Position numbers and translations under genes: made by a program. Shown piece after piece: positions 49,583 to 57,119 of a DNA stretch of 64,000 bases; position 1 is the stretch's first letter; each line of letters opens with the position of its first letter. This stretch comes from JAJTGZ01 sp964403525 (GTDB lineage: Bacteria > Planctomycetota > Phycisphaerae > Phycisphaerales > UBA1924): the NCBI GenBank assembly GCA_964403525.1, contig CAYOGE010000005.1:1-64000 (forward strand), written 5' to 3'. The notes under the pieces are model-generated. The model was not told where the DNA came from and ran no database searches. It saw nothing but the letters and a program-made list of their open reading frames with translations.

Positions 49583-50833
49583 ATGTTCGCACGCACACTC
49601 ACGGTTCTCGGCCTTGGTGCACTGCTCGCCGCCGCCGGATGCAACACCGGCGGCCAGCACAGCCAGCACACCAGCGAAGGGATCAAGATCGCCCAGAAGA
49701 AGATCAACGCACTCAAGAGCAGCATCGAGTGGGAAACGGCCGAGCGGCAGTTCCTCGCCGGTGACCTCGACAAGTCGCTCCGAACGCTCGAGCGTTCGAT
49801 CGCCATGACGCCCGACGTTCCCAAGTGCTACGTTCTCAAGGGGCGCATCCTCATCGAGAAGGGCGCGTTCGAGGCGGCGGAGCAGTGCCTTCTCACCGCA
49901 GAGAGCCTCGAGGAGGGCAACGTTGACGCGCAGTACTTCCTCGGGGTCATCAACGAGCGACAGAGCCAGTTCGCGAAGGCCCTGACCCGGTACTCAACGG
50001 CCATGAACCTCGACCCGACCAACCCGCAGTACGTGATCGCCGCCAGCGAGATGCACATCCAACTCGGCCAGGTCGAGCAGGGAGAGGCGCTGCTGCGTGA
50101 AAAGTCCGCCGAGTTTACCTCCAACGCGGGCATCCGGCACGCGCTCGGTCAGCTCGAGATGCTCCGCTCACAGTTCGAGAAGGCGAGCGAGTACTTCACC
50201 GAGGCGCGGCTCCTCGCCCCCGACGACATCATGGTGATGGAAGACCTTGCACGCTCCCAGATCGCTTGCCGGCGCTACGCCGACGCGGAACTGAACCTGG
50301 CCGTGCTCCTGAAAGCCCCCGGTAACGAGAACCGGACCGATCTCCAGGTCCTCCGCGTCCGCTGCCTGGCGGCGATGGACCGTCTGGCTGAGGCCCGCAC
50401 GCTGATGGGCACGGTCGTCGCGGCCGAGAGCCACTCAAGCGACGTCTCCGCCTGGATCCTCTACGGCAACATCTGTGCGCGTCTTGAAGACCCCGTCCGT
50501 CTGCGCCAGGCCGTGCAGCGCATCATCAACCTCGCGCCCGACCGGCCCGAGGGATACGCGCTCCGCGCCATGCTGCTCCGCATGAGCAACCAGCAGGCCT
50601 CCGCCCTCCAGGCGATCAACACCGCCATCAGCCTCAACCCAAACAACCCCGAGCAGTGGGTGATCCGCGGCCTTGTCCAGGCCGAGAGCGGTGACTACGC
50701 CCAGAGCCAGCGATCGCTGCGCACCGCCCTCAAGCTCGACTCGACCAACGCGAACGCCACGACGCTGCTGAACGCCATCGCTTCGCTCGCGCACCAGCCG
50801 ATCGAAACCGCCGACGCGACGCCCCGCGACTGA
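49583..50833 (+). CDS. TPR lipoprotein, possible pilotin
   Basis: A 416-residue protein with a lipobox (LGALLAAAGC) and about eight TPR units, for example QYFLGVINERQSQFAKALTRY, EKASEYFTEARLLAPDD and EQWVIRGLVQAESGDYAQSQ. The plan resembles PilF/TadD lipoproteins that help secretins assemble in the outer membrane, and its place directly after the secretin supports this. A direct role is inferred. ATG 49583 follows GGAG by 8 bases. Confidence 0.87.
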   Translation: MFARTLTVLGLGALLAAAGCNTGGQHSQHTSEGIKIAQKKINALKSSIEWETAERQFLAGDLDKSLRTLERSIAMTPDVPKCYVLKGRILIEKGAFEAAEQCLLTAESLEEGNVDAQYFLGVINERQSQFAKALTRYSTAMNLDPTNPQYVIAASEMHIQLGQVEQGEALLREKSAEFTSNAGIRHALGQLEMLRSQFEKASEYFTEARLLAPDDIMVMEDLARSQIACRRYADAELNLAVLLKAPGNENRTDLQVLRVRCLAAMDRLAEARTLMGTVVAAESHSSDVSAWILYGNICARLEDPVRLRQAVQRIINLAPDRPEGYALRAMLLRMSNQQASALQAINTAISLNPNNPEQWVIRGLVQAESGDYAQSQRSLRTALKLDSTNANATTLLNAIASLAHQPIETADATPRD

Positions 50834-50893
50834 GGCACGCCGGCAGACAAACCAGGGTGAGATGGTCGCAAGGATGCGACCCGTGAGACCAAG

Positions 50894-50919
50894 CGCTCCG
50901 GTGCAATGCCGGGGCGTTT
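50894..50919 (+). terminator. Probable terminator of secretin operon
   Basis: An 8-bp stem CGCTCCGG/CCGGGGCG (one T-G pair) with loop TGCAATG is followed by TTTG. The T run is short. Confidence 0.55.
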
Positions 50920-50941
50920 GCACATCAGCGGTGCGTGCCGG

Positions 50942-51628
50942 TCACGCGGGGACGTACGGATTGCCGTCCATTTCATCCCCGATGGTGGTCTCCGGCCCGT
51001 GCCCGGCGAGCACGCGCGTCTGACGCGGGAGCGCGTAGAGCCGCCCGCGGATCGAACGCTCCAAGGTCGGCAGGTCGCCGCCGGGAAAGTCCGTCCGTCC
51101 GATCGAGCCGGCGAAGAGTGCATCCCCGGCAAGAACGACCCCGTGCGACGGCGCGTAGAACGAAACACCACCGGGCGAATGCCCCGGCGTGTGCAGCACA
51201 GAGAACTCAACGCCCTTCGCCGGGTCGCCCAGCACAAGCCTCTGCCCGTCGTTCAGCAGGGCGTCCGCAGATCGGGTCGTCACCGGTGCGCCGCCCATAG
51301 CGGAGAGGTTCAGCATCGGATTCTCAAGCCACTGCGACTCGTCCGCGTGGACCATGAGCAGCGGCAGGCTCGAACCTGTCTTCCGGAGCGAACCGAGCAC
51401 CTCCTCAACCCCTGCGATGTGGTCAACGTGCGCGTGTGTCAGCAGCAGGCGGCTCGGTTGAAGCCCGAGCTTGCGTACGTCTCTCAAGATCGGAGCAGGA
51501 TCAAAGGACGCATCAACGACCCACGCGTCGCTCTCGCCTTCGAGCCAGAGCAGGTAGCAGTTCGTCGCGTAGGGCCCGAGTGTGTACGCCTTGATCCGCA
51601 GCGGTGCATCGCCGCGACCGCTGCTCAC
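50942..51628 (-). CDS. MBL-fold hydrolase, glyoxalase II-like
   Basis: A 228-residue metallo-beta-lactamase-fold protein. The metal motif is LTHAHVDHIAG, then TPGHSPGGVSFY, VVLAGDALFAGSIGRTDFPGG and LAGHGPETT. This is the arrangement of YcbL/glyoxalase II-type hydrolases. The substrate is uncertain; a hydroxyacyl-thioester is likely. GTG 51628 overlaps the lspA stop as GTGA, so the open frame upstream is disregarded. It is the third gene of dksA-like-lspA-MBL. Confidence 0.88.
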   Translation of the reverse strand: MSSGRGDAPLRIKAYTLGPYATNCYLLWLEGESDAWVVDASFDPAPILRDVRKLGLQPSRLLLTHAHVDHIAGVEEVLGSLRKTGSSLPLLMVHADESQWLENPMLNLSAMGGAPVTTRSADALLNDGQRLVLGDPAKGVEFSVLHTPGHSPGGVSFYAPSHGVVLAGDALFAGSIGRTDFPGGDLPTLERSIRGRLYALPRQTRVLAGHGPETTIGDEMDGNPYVPA

Positions 51629-52317
51629 GCGCCACCCTTGCTGTGCTGTGCGTGGCGCTTGGCGTTGGCGCTGTCGCTCCGCCAGAGGATCACCACGAGC
51701 ATGCCGATGCCGATGATGAGCCAGAGGTCGGCGATGTTGCTCACATACGGCCAGACCTGACGACCGTCCCGGCCACCCCACGGCACCGTGATGCCCATCG
51801 GCCACTCAACGCCGGGGAGCGGGTGCAGAAAGTCACGCACGCAGCCGTACGACAGCCGGTCATAGAGGTTCCCAAGCCCCCCCGCGATCAGCAGCCCGAT
51901 CGCAACGTGCGCAGCGGTCTGCCGCTGCCGTGTCCCCCTGGCAAAGAGCAGCAACCCCGCCAGCATCGCGCCGACTGTGAACACGATGAAGAACCACCTC
52001 TTGCCGGGCCCGATCCCGAACACCGCCCCCGGGTTCAAGACAAGGGTCAGGTCCAGCACGTGCGGCACCACCACGACCGGTTGGTGCTCAGGGAGCAGGT
52101 GACCGATGAACTCCGGCCCCTGCTGATGAGCGATCTCGAGCACACGCTCGCGATCGACAACGACCGGCCGATCGGCGATGTTTGCAAACGCCCACCACTT
52201 GGACCCCAGATCGGCGGCGAGGCCCAGCACGACCACCGCCATCAGCACAAGCCACGACCGCGCAGCCCCACCGGCACGGTCGGAGACGGTCGCGTTCGTC
52301 CCTGCGGTATCGGGCAC
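51625..52317 (-). CDS. lspA: Lipoprotein signal peptidase (signal peptidase II)
   Basis: A 230-residue aspartic protease of the inner membrane that removes lipoprotein signal peptides. The catalytic aspartates are in GGLGNLYDRLSYGCVRDF and SNIADLWLIIGIG; the first helix is LVLMAVVVLGLAADLGSKWWAF. Family members are usually about 160-170 residues; here a periplasmic insertion of about 45 residues (VDRERVLEIAHQQGPEF) and a loop WPMGITVPWGGRDGRQVWP make it longer. It follows the DksA-like gene by 3 bases. It serves the several lipoproteins in this window. Start GTG 52317. Confidence 0.93.
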   Translation of the reverse strand: MPDTAGTNATVSDRAGGAARSWLVLMAVVVLGLAADLGSKWWAFANIADRPVVVDRERVLEIAHQQGPEFIGHLLPEHQPVVVVPHVLDLTLVLNPGAVFGIGPGKRWFFIVFTVGAMLAGLLLFARGTRQRQTAAHVAIGLLIAGGLGNLYDRLSYGCVRDFLHPLPGVEWPMGITVPWGGRDGRQVWPYVSNIADLWLIIGIGMLVVILWRSDSANAKRHAQHSKGGA

Positions 52318-52320
52318 TGC

Positions 52321-53229
52321 TTATTCCTCGCCGGACGAAGCGGTCTTCCGGGGCACATAGAAGTGGCGCTTCTCGTGCTCGCGAGCAGCTTCGATCGAGT
52401 GGCGCGTCCACGGCAACTCTTCCAGCCGTTCCTTGTTGATCGGTTTGCCCGTCGCCTGGCACAGGCCGTACGAACCGTCGGCGATCCGGCCGATCGCTTC
52501 GTCGATCTCGCGGATCAGCTTGCGGTCGACGTCGGCGATATCCAGGGCCAGGCTCTGGTCGTACGCGTCGCTCCCCGCTTCGGCGACGTGCTGCGGCAGG
52601 TGGCTCAGCGAACCGCTGTTTTCCTTAAGGGCCGCCCCTTCCATGTTCTCGACGTCACCCATCAGTTCCGCGCGCTTGCGAAGGAGGATCTGCTTGTAGT
52701 GTTCCAGGTCCTTCTTGTTGAAGGGTGTCTTGCCCTTGAGCGTCGCGGGGTCGATCCCGGTCTTGCCGGCCTTGGGCGCGTTCGGACCGCTCTGGATCAG
52801 CGGCTTCCACTTCTTGCCCGCGCCAAAGAGGGGTGCACCGAGCTGAGGCATCTCAAACACCTTCTTCGGCGGCTTCGGGCGCTTGGCGGTCTTGTTGTTG
52901 ACGATCGTGATCCCCTTGGGCTTGTTGGGATCAACAGGGCCGCCCAGAGGTGCCAGCGACGCTCCCGCCTTGAACTCCGGCACACGGTTCAGCGGCTTGA
53001 GCAGCGTGCGCTCGGGTGCAGCTGGCGGTACATCCTTCACCTTGCCAACCGGCTTCGCGGGCGCTTTGGCGGCCGCCTTGCCCGCTGGCTTCGGCGACCC
53101 CTTTGCTGCGCTCTTCGCGGTCACCTTTGCGGCGGGCTTTGCTGGCTTCGCGACCGGCTTGGCCTTCGCCACGGGCTTCTTGGGGGCTGCGGATGAAGGC
53201 TTCTTGCCTGCGGGCTTGGACTTTGGCAC
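52321..53229 (-). CDS. DksA/TraR-like protein lacking zinc ligands
   Basis: A 302-residue protein. The first about 65 residues are Lys/Ala/Pro-rich, like histone H1 tails, and a 100-residue basic linker follows. The C-terminal DksA/TraR domain has AELMGDVENMEGAALKEN, DAYDQSLALDIADVD and IREIDEAIGRIADGSYGLCQ. The zinc finger is degenerate: C-x-x-C is CQAT and the second pair is HSIEA, leaving one of four cysteines. It may still bind RNA polymerase. GTG 53229 is chosen over TTG 53235 because GGGAGG lies 7 bases before it but only one base before the TTG. Confidence 0.83.
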   Translation of the reverse strand: MPKSKPAGKKPSSAAPKKPVAKAKPVAKPAKPAAKVTAKSAAKGSPKPAGKAAAKAPAKPVGKVKDVPPAAPERTLLKPLNRVPEFKAGASLAPLGGPVDPNKPKGITIVNNKTAKRPKPPKKVFEMPQLGAPLFGAGKKWKPLIQSGPNAPKAGKTGIDPATLKGKTPFNKKDLEHYKQILLRKRAELMGDVENMEGAALKENSGSLSHLPQHVAEAGSDAYDQSLALDIADVDRKLIREIDEAIGRIADGSYGLCQATGKPINKERLEELPWTRHSIEAAREHEKRHFYVPRKTASSGEE

Positions 53230-53347
53230 CGTCAAACCTCCCTGAAACGGGTGGAGCGTAGACCGAGGGTGGGCTGAAGAAAGGCGGCAACCTTAGGCAA
53301 ACTCCAGCGTCAACGCTCGCCGAGTCCGCACCGTGCCAAACAAACGG

Positions 53348-54139
53348 TTAGTGCGCTCCGTTGTGCCCATACTGCGGCGAAGTACCCAGCCACGCGCCGC
53401 GGTGTCCTGCCTGCCACTTCGACCACCAGTCGGCCGACGCTGCCGGCAGGATCGGGAGCGACCGCCCGTTGTCATCGCCACGCTCGCCCCGCACGCATGC
53501 GAGTATGACGGCTGCGACCTCCTCGGGTTGAAGCGTTGCGGTGTTCGGGACGGCGGATTCACTCATCACGGAGCGGAGCATCGCAGTCTCCACCGCTCCC
53601 GGGCACAGGCAGAAGGCGGCGATGCCAAAGGGAGCACCCTCCTTTGCGCTCGAGACGGTCAGGTGAGCCATCGCCGCCTTCGCCGCACCATAAGCCATGA
53701 ACCCCTCCAGCGGGTCGTACACCGCCATGCTGGCGACGTTGACGATCACGCCACCTCTGATCGAAAGGTGGCGCCAGGCGGCAATCGTGCAGTACGCCGC
53801 CGACGAGGCGTTCGCCGCCAGCAACTTGTCCCAGATTCCGGCCGTCATGACGCCGATCGGTGCCACCGCGGCATCGCCCGCGTTGTTCACCAGCACGTCC
53901 AGCCCGCTGCCCTCTCCGAGCCCCGCGGCTGCCGCGTCAACGATCGCTTCCGCCTCGCAGGCGACGGACAGGTCGCCAGTCAGCACGAGCGTTTCTGGGG
54001 CACCGGTCAGTTCAGCGGTCTCTTCCAGTGGCTGCCGCCTGCGCCCCGCAAGCGCGAGCGCGTAGCCGCTGTTGCCGAGCGCAATCGCCGCCGCTCTGCC
54101 GATGCCCGAACCGGCGCCTGTGATGAGTGCCTTTCGCAT
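53348..54139 (-). CDS. Short-chain dehydrogenase/reductase
   Basis: A 263-residue Rossmann-fold oxidoreductase. It has the nucleotide-binding ALITGAGSGIGRAAAIAL, LDVLVNNAGDA, the Ser of NVASMAVYDP and catalytic YGAAKAAMAHL. Residues RRRQPLEETAEL near 35 suggest NADP preference. The substrate is unknown. The end is Trp/Gly-rich (WWSKWQAGHRGAW). ATG 54139; it is divergent from pgi with 85 bases between starts. Confidence 0.88.
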   Translation of the reverse strand: MRKALITGAGSGIGRAAAIALGNSGYALALAGRRRQPLEETAELTGAPETLVLTGDLSVACEAEAIVDAAAAGLGEGSGLDVLVNNAGDAAVAPIGVMTAGIWDKLLAANASSAAYCTIAAWRHLSIRGGVIVNVASMAVYDPLEGFMAYGAAKAAMAHLTVSSAKEGAPFGIAAFCLCPGAVETAMLRSVMSESAVPNTATLQPEEVAAVILACVRGERGDDNGRSLPILPAASADWWSKWQAGHRGAWLGTSPQYGHNGAH

Positions 54140-54213
54140 GCGGTCATCGTTGGAGGGGGGCGGGTGGCCGGCAGGCGTGCCGGTGCAATCTGGTGAATCA
54201 ATCAGCGTCCCGC

Positions 54214-54219
54214 TACGCT
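54214..54219 (+). promoter_or_regulatory. Predicted -10 of leaderless pgi
   Basis: TACGCT lies 5 bases before ATG 54225. No Shine-Dalgarno sequence is present. Confidence 0.5.
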
Positions 54220-54224
54220 CGGTC

Positions 54225-55913
54225 ATGGCTACCGCTTCTGCTCAATGGTCCGCTCTGACCGCACACGCTCAAGAGGTCGAACCGCTGCACATGCGGGACC
54301 TCTTCGCCAAAGACCCCACGCGGTTCAAGACATTCAGCCGCGAGCTGCGCCTGGGCGGCGAGAGACTGCTGCTCGACTTTTCCAAGCACCGCATCACGGC
54401 GCGCACGCTCTCGCTGCTGTTTGAACTCGCCGGGGCTGCCGGGGTCGAGAAACTCCGCGATGCGATGTTCAGCGGCGAGAAGATCAACACAACCGAGGAT
54501 CGCGCGGTGCTCCACACCGCGCTTCGCGCCCCAGCGCACAGCCGCCCGGTTTACGCAGACGGCGTAAACGTCGTCCCACTGGTCAACGAAACCCTCGACC
54601 GCTTCCTCGCGTTCGCCGAGCGCGTCCGCTCAGGAGAGCACAGGGGGCACACCGGCGAACGCATCACCGATGTCGTCAATATCGGCATCGGCGGCAGCGA
54701 CCTGGGGCCCGTGATGGTCTGCGAGGGTCTCAAGCACTACGCCCAGCGGAACATCAACCTCCACTTCGTGTCGAACGTCGACGGCACCCACATCGCCGAA
54801 GCGCTGCGCCTGTGCCGCCCCGAGACGACGCTCTTCATCGTCGCAAGCAAGACCTTCACAACGCAGGAGACGATGACGAACGCCCACACCGCGCGGGCGT
54901 GGCTGCTTGACGCCCTCAAGGATCAGAGCGCTACAGCGAAGCACTTTGTCGCCGTCAGCACCAACGCGAAGGCCGTGGGCGCGTTCGGCATTGATCAGGC
55001 GAACATGTTCGGTTTCTGGGACTGGGTCGGCGGGCGCTACTCGCTCTGGTCCGCGATCGGCCTGCCGATCGCGATCAGCATCGGGGCCGCAAACTTCCGT
55101 GCGCTGCTGGCGGGGGCACACGAGATGGACGAGCACTTCCGCACCACGCCGATCGCTTCGGGCAACAACCTCCCCGCCATCCTCGCGATGCTCGGCGTCT
55201 GGTACAACAACTTCCTGCCCGGCCCCTTCGGCCAATTCGCCCAGTCGAGCGCCATCCTTCCCTACGACCAGTACCTTCACCGCTTCGCGGCCTACTTCCA
55301 GCAGGGCGACATGGAGTCCAACGGCAAGGGGACAACGCGCGACGGAACGCCGGCTACCTGTTCCACCGGCCCGGTTATCTGGGGAGAACCCGGCACGAAC
55401 GGGCAGCACGCCTTCTACCAGTTGATACACCAGGGAACGAAGCTGATCCCCTGTGACTTCATCGCCCCGGCGGTCTCGCACAACCCAGTCGCTGGCAACG
55501 AGCACCACCGGATACTCCTCAGCAACTTCTTCGCGCAGACCGAGGCGCTCATGCTGGGCAAATCCGCGTCTCAGGTCAGGGAAGAACTCGCCCGCGAGGG
55601 AATGAAGGGCGAAGCCCTTGAAGCGCTGCTGCCGCACAAGGTCTTTCCGGGCAACCGCCCGACAACGTCGATCATTCTTACACAGATCACCCCGCAGACG
55701 CTCGGCGCGCTGATCGCCATGTACGAGCACAAGATCTTCGTGCAGGGCGCGGTCTGGAACGTCAATTCCTACGACCAGTGGGGTGTCGAACTCGGCAAGC
55801 AGCTCGCAAAGAAGATCTTGCCCGAGCTGAGAGGTGACGCCCCGGTTACCAGCCACGATGCGAGCACGAACGGCCTGATCAATTGGTGGAAGACGAACCG
55901 CGCCCCCAGGTAA
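54225..55913 (+). CDS. pgi: Glucose-6-phosphate isomerase
   Basis: A 562-residue SIS-domain isomerase of glycolysis and gluconeogenesis that interconverts glucose-6-phosphate and fructose-6-phosphate. It carries VVNIGIGGSDLGPVMVCEGL, VASKTFTTQETMTNA, FWDWVGGRYSLWSAIGLPIA (PGI signature), QGDMESNGKG, HQGTKLIPCDFI, AGNEHHRILLSNFFAQTEAL and SYDQWGVELGKQLAKKI. Catalytic His and Lys are present. The length matches E. coli Pgi (549). Confidence 0.97.
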   Translation: MATASAQWSALTAHAQEVEPLHMRDLFAKDPTRFKTFSRELRLGGERLLLDFSKHRITARTLSLLFELAGAAGVEKLRDAMFSGEKINTTEDRAVLHTALRAPAHSRPVYADGVNVVPLVNETLDRFLAFAERVRSGEHRGHTGERITDVVNIGIGGSDLGPVMVCEGLKHYAQRNINLHFVSNVDGTHIAEALRLCRPETTLFIVASKTFTTQETMTNAHTARAWLLDALKDQSATAKHFVAVSTNAKAVGAFGIDQANMFGFWDWVGGRYSLWSAIGLPIAISIGAANFRALLAGAHEMDEHFRTTPIASGNNLPAILAMLGVWYNNFLPGPFGQFAQSSAILPYDQYLHRFAAYFQQGDMESNGKGTTRDGTPATCSTGPVIWGEPGTNGQHAFYQLIHQGTKLIPCDFIAPAVSHNPVAGNEHHRILLSNFFAQTEALMLGKSASQVREELAREGMKGEALEALLPHKVFPGNRPTTSIILTQITPQTLGALIAMYEHKIFVQGAVWNVNSYDQWGVELGKQLAKKILPELRGDAPVTSHDASTNGLINWWKTNRAPR

Positions 55914-55993
55914 CCCGGTGGCGAGCGGACATCGCGATGCAAGGGCAACACGACCACGGCGGGAACCACGCGGGGGACCGAAGCTTTGCCGGT

Positions 55994-56278
55994 CTACACC
56001 CCGCCGAAGAACCCGCCCCCCATGTCCTTGATCTTGCCCTGCCGCGCAAGTTCGATCCAGACAGCGCGGGGGAACTGGTTGGGCGGCATGATGCCGATCC
56101 CGGTGCTCTTGTGCCCTCCGGTCATCGGCTTGTGCGCACCGAGCTTCGACTCCTGGTCAAGGATCGTCAACTTCAGCCGTTTCTTGAAGGCGTTCAGCGC
56201 CTGCTTCAGCGTCGCGTCGTCGATCGCTGGCGGCACCGCCGATGAAGAATCTGGGGCAGATGCGGGATCGCTGTTCAT
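55994..56278 (-). CDS. Small conserved-looking protein of unknown function
   Basis: A 94-residue protein: a Ser/Pro-rich start, a basic helix (LKQALNAFKKRLKLTILDQESK) and a Gly-rich end (QGKIKDMGGGFFGGV) with MPPNQFPRAVWIELARQG between. I recognise no family; the compact basic helix suggests a nucleic-acid or protein partner. ATG 56278. Confidence 0.65.
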   Translation of the reverse strand: MNSDPASAPDSSSAVPPAIDDATLKQALNAFKKRLKLTILDQESKLGAHKPMTGGHKSTGIGIMPPNQFPRAVWIELARQGKIKDMGGGFFGGV

Positions 56279-56410
56279 TGCGACAGCATACCCGCCCGGT
56301 ACGCCTCAAAGCCCTGCAGCGGGCTGTCAGTCGAAAGCGCAATTTTCGCTCGCCAATTCGGGGCAGGGCGAATGAGGGCCTGGCATGACCAGCCTTGGGA
56401 AGTGCCAGCA

Positions 56411-56425
56411 GGGGGGGGGGGGGGG
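56411..56425 (+). repeat. Run of 15 G
   Basis: A homopolymer of 15 G in the gap between two divergent small genes (56,278 and 56,572). Runs of this length slip during replication and could change promoter spacing. Confidence 0.85.
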
Positions 56426-56571
56426 TAGGTGAGGGCGAAGGGGTGCCGGGGGTACTTTCTGAGCAGCGTGACATGGCCTTTTCGGCACCGGTCGCAGCCT
56501 CGGCGAAACCCCCCGCCAGCGAACGCCGACAAGGGCATTGTGCGTATATCCTGAGTCTCGGCCCATCAACG

Positions 56572-56955
56572 ATGTTCGACCCCTACCGACCAATTCCCTC
56601 AAAGCCCGCCGCGGTGACGCCACGCCTCATCACGGGAGGGCTGTCCCTCCTGCTTGTGCTGGCGTTCGCGCTCGCGGCCGGCGTACCCGCTGGGCATCTG
56701 CTGGCGACGGTTGGGAGTGGGGGTGCTGGTCACGGTGGATTCGATCGTGCAGTAGCCCCGCAGATCATCGAGCGTCAGGCTCGTCGCGCCCAGCAGGAGC
56801 GCCCCGACCCGACGAGAGCGTCCGCATCTTTCCGCTCGCGCACCGCGCTCGCCACACGCCGCTTCGATCGAGCAGCGGCATCAACCGGTCAGGTTCTTCT
56901 CGTGCGCGAGGCGCTGCTGGCGCTACCGCCGCCGGCGAACTCCGTCGCATCCTGA
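56572..56955 (+). CDS. Small membrane-anchored protein, unknown
   Basis: A 127-residue protein with one N-terminal helix (ITGGLSLLLVLAFALAAGV) and a basic Ala/Arg-rich remainder (IIERQARRAQQERPDPTRAS). The ATG is at 56572; the frame is open further upstream across the G run but with no similarity. Composition is plausible for coding but no family is seen. Confidence 0.5.
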   Translation: MFDPYRPIPSKPAAVTPRLITGGLSLLLVLAFALAAGVPAGHLLATVGSGGAGHGGFDRAVAPQIIERQARRAQQERPDPTRASASFRSRTALATRRFDRAAASTGQVLLVREALLALPPPANSVAS

Positions 56956-57119
56956 ACAATTGCAGCGCGGACCAGCCGCAATCACTGGTCTTGAGCGACA
57001 GGCCTTGATCCTGAGCTCGCGTTGCCGGGCACATCCAAGTCACAAGTCATTCCTTTGAGGGCCGTGGCGTTCAGCCGCCGGCCGCTTTCCCGACTGATTC
57101 TTCATTCGCAGGTTCAACC

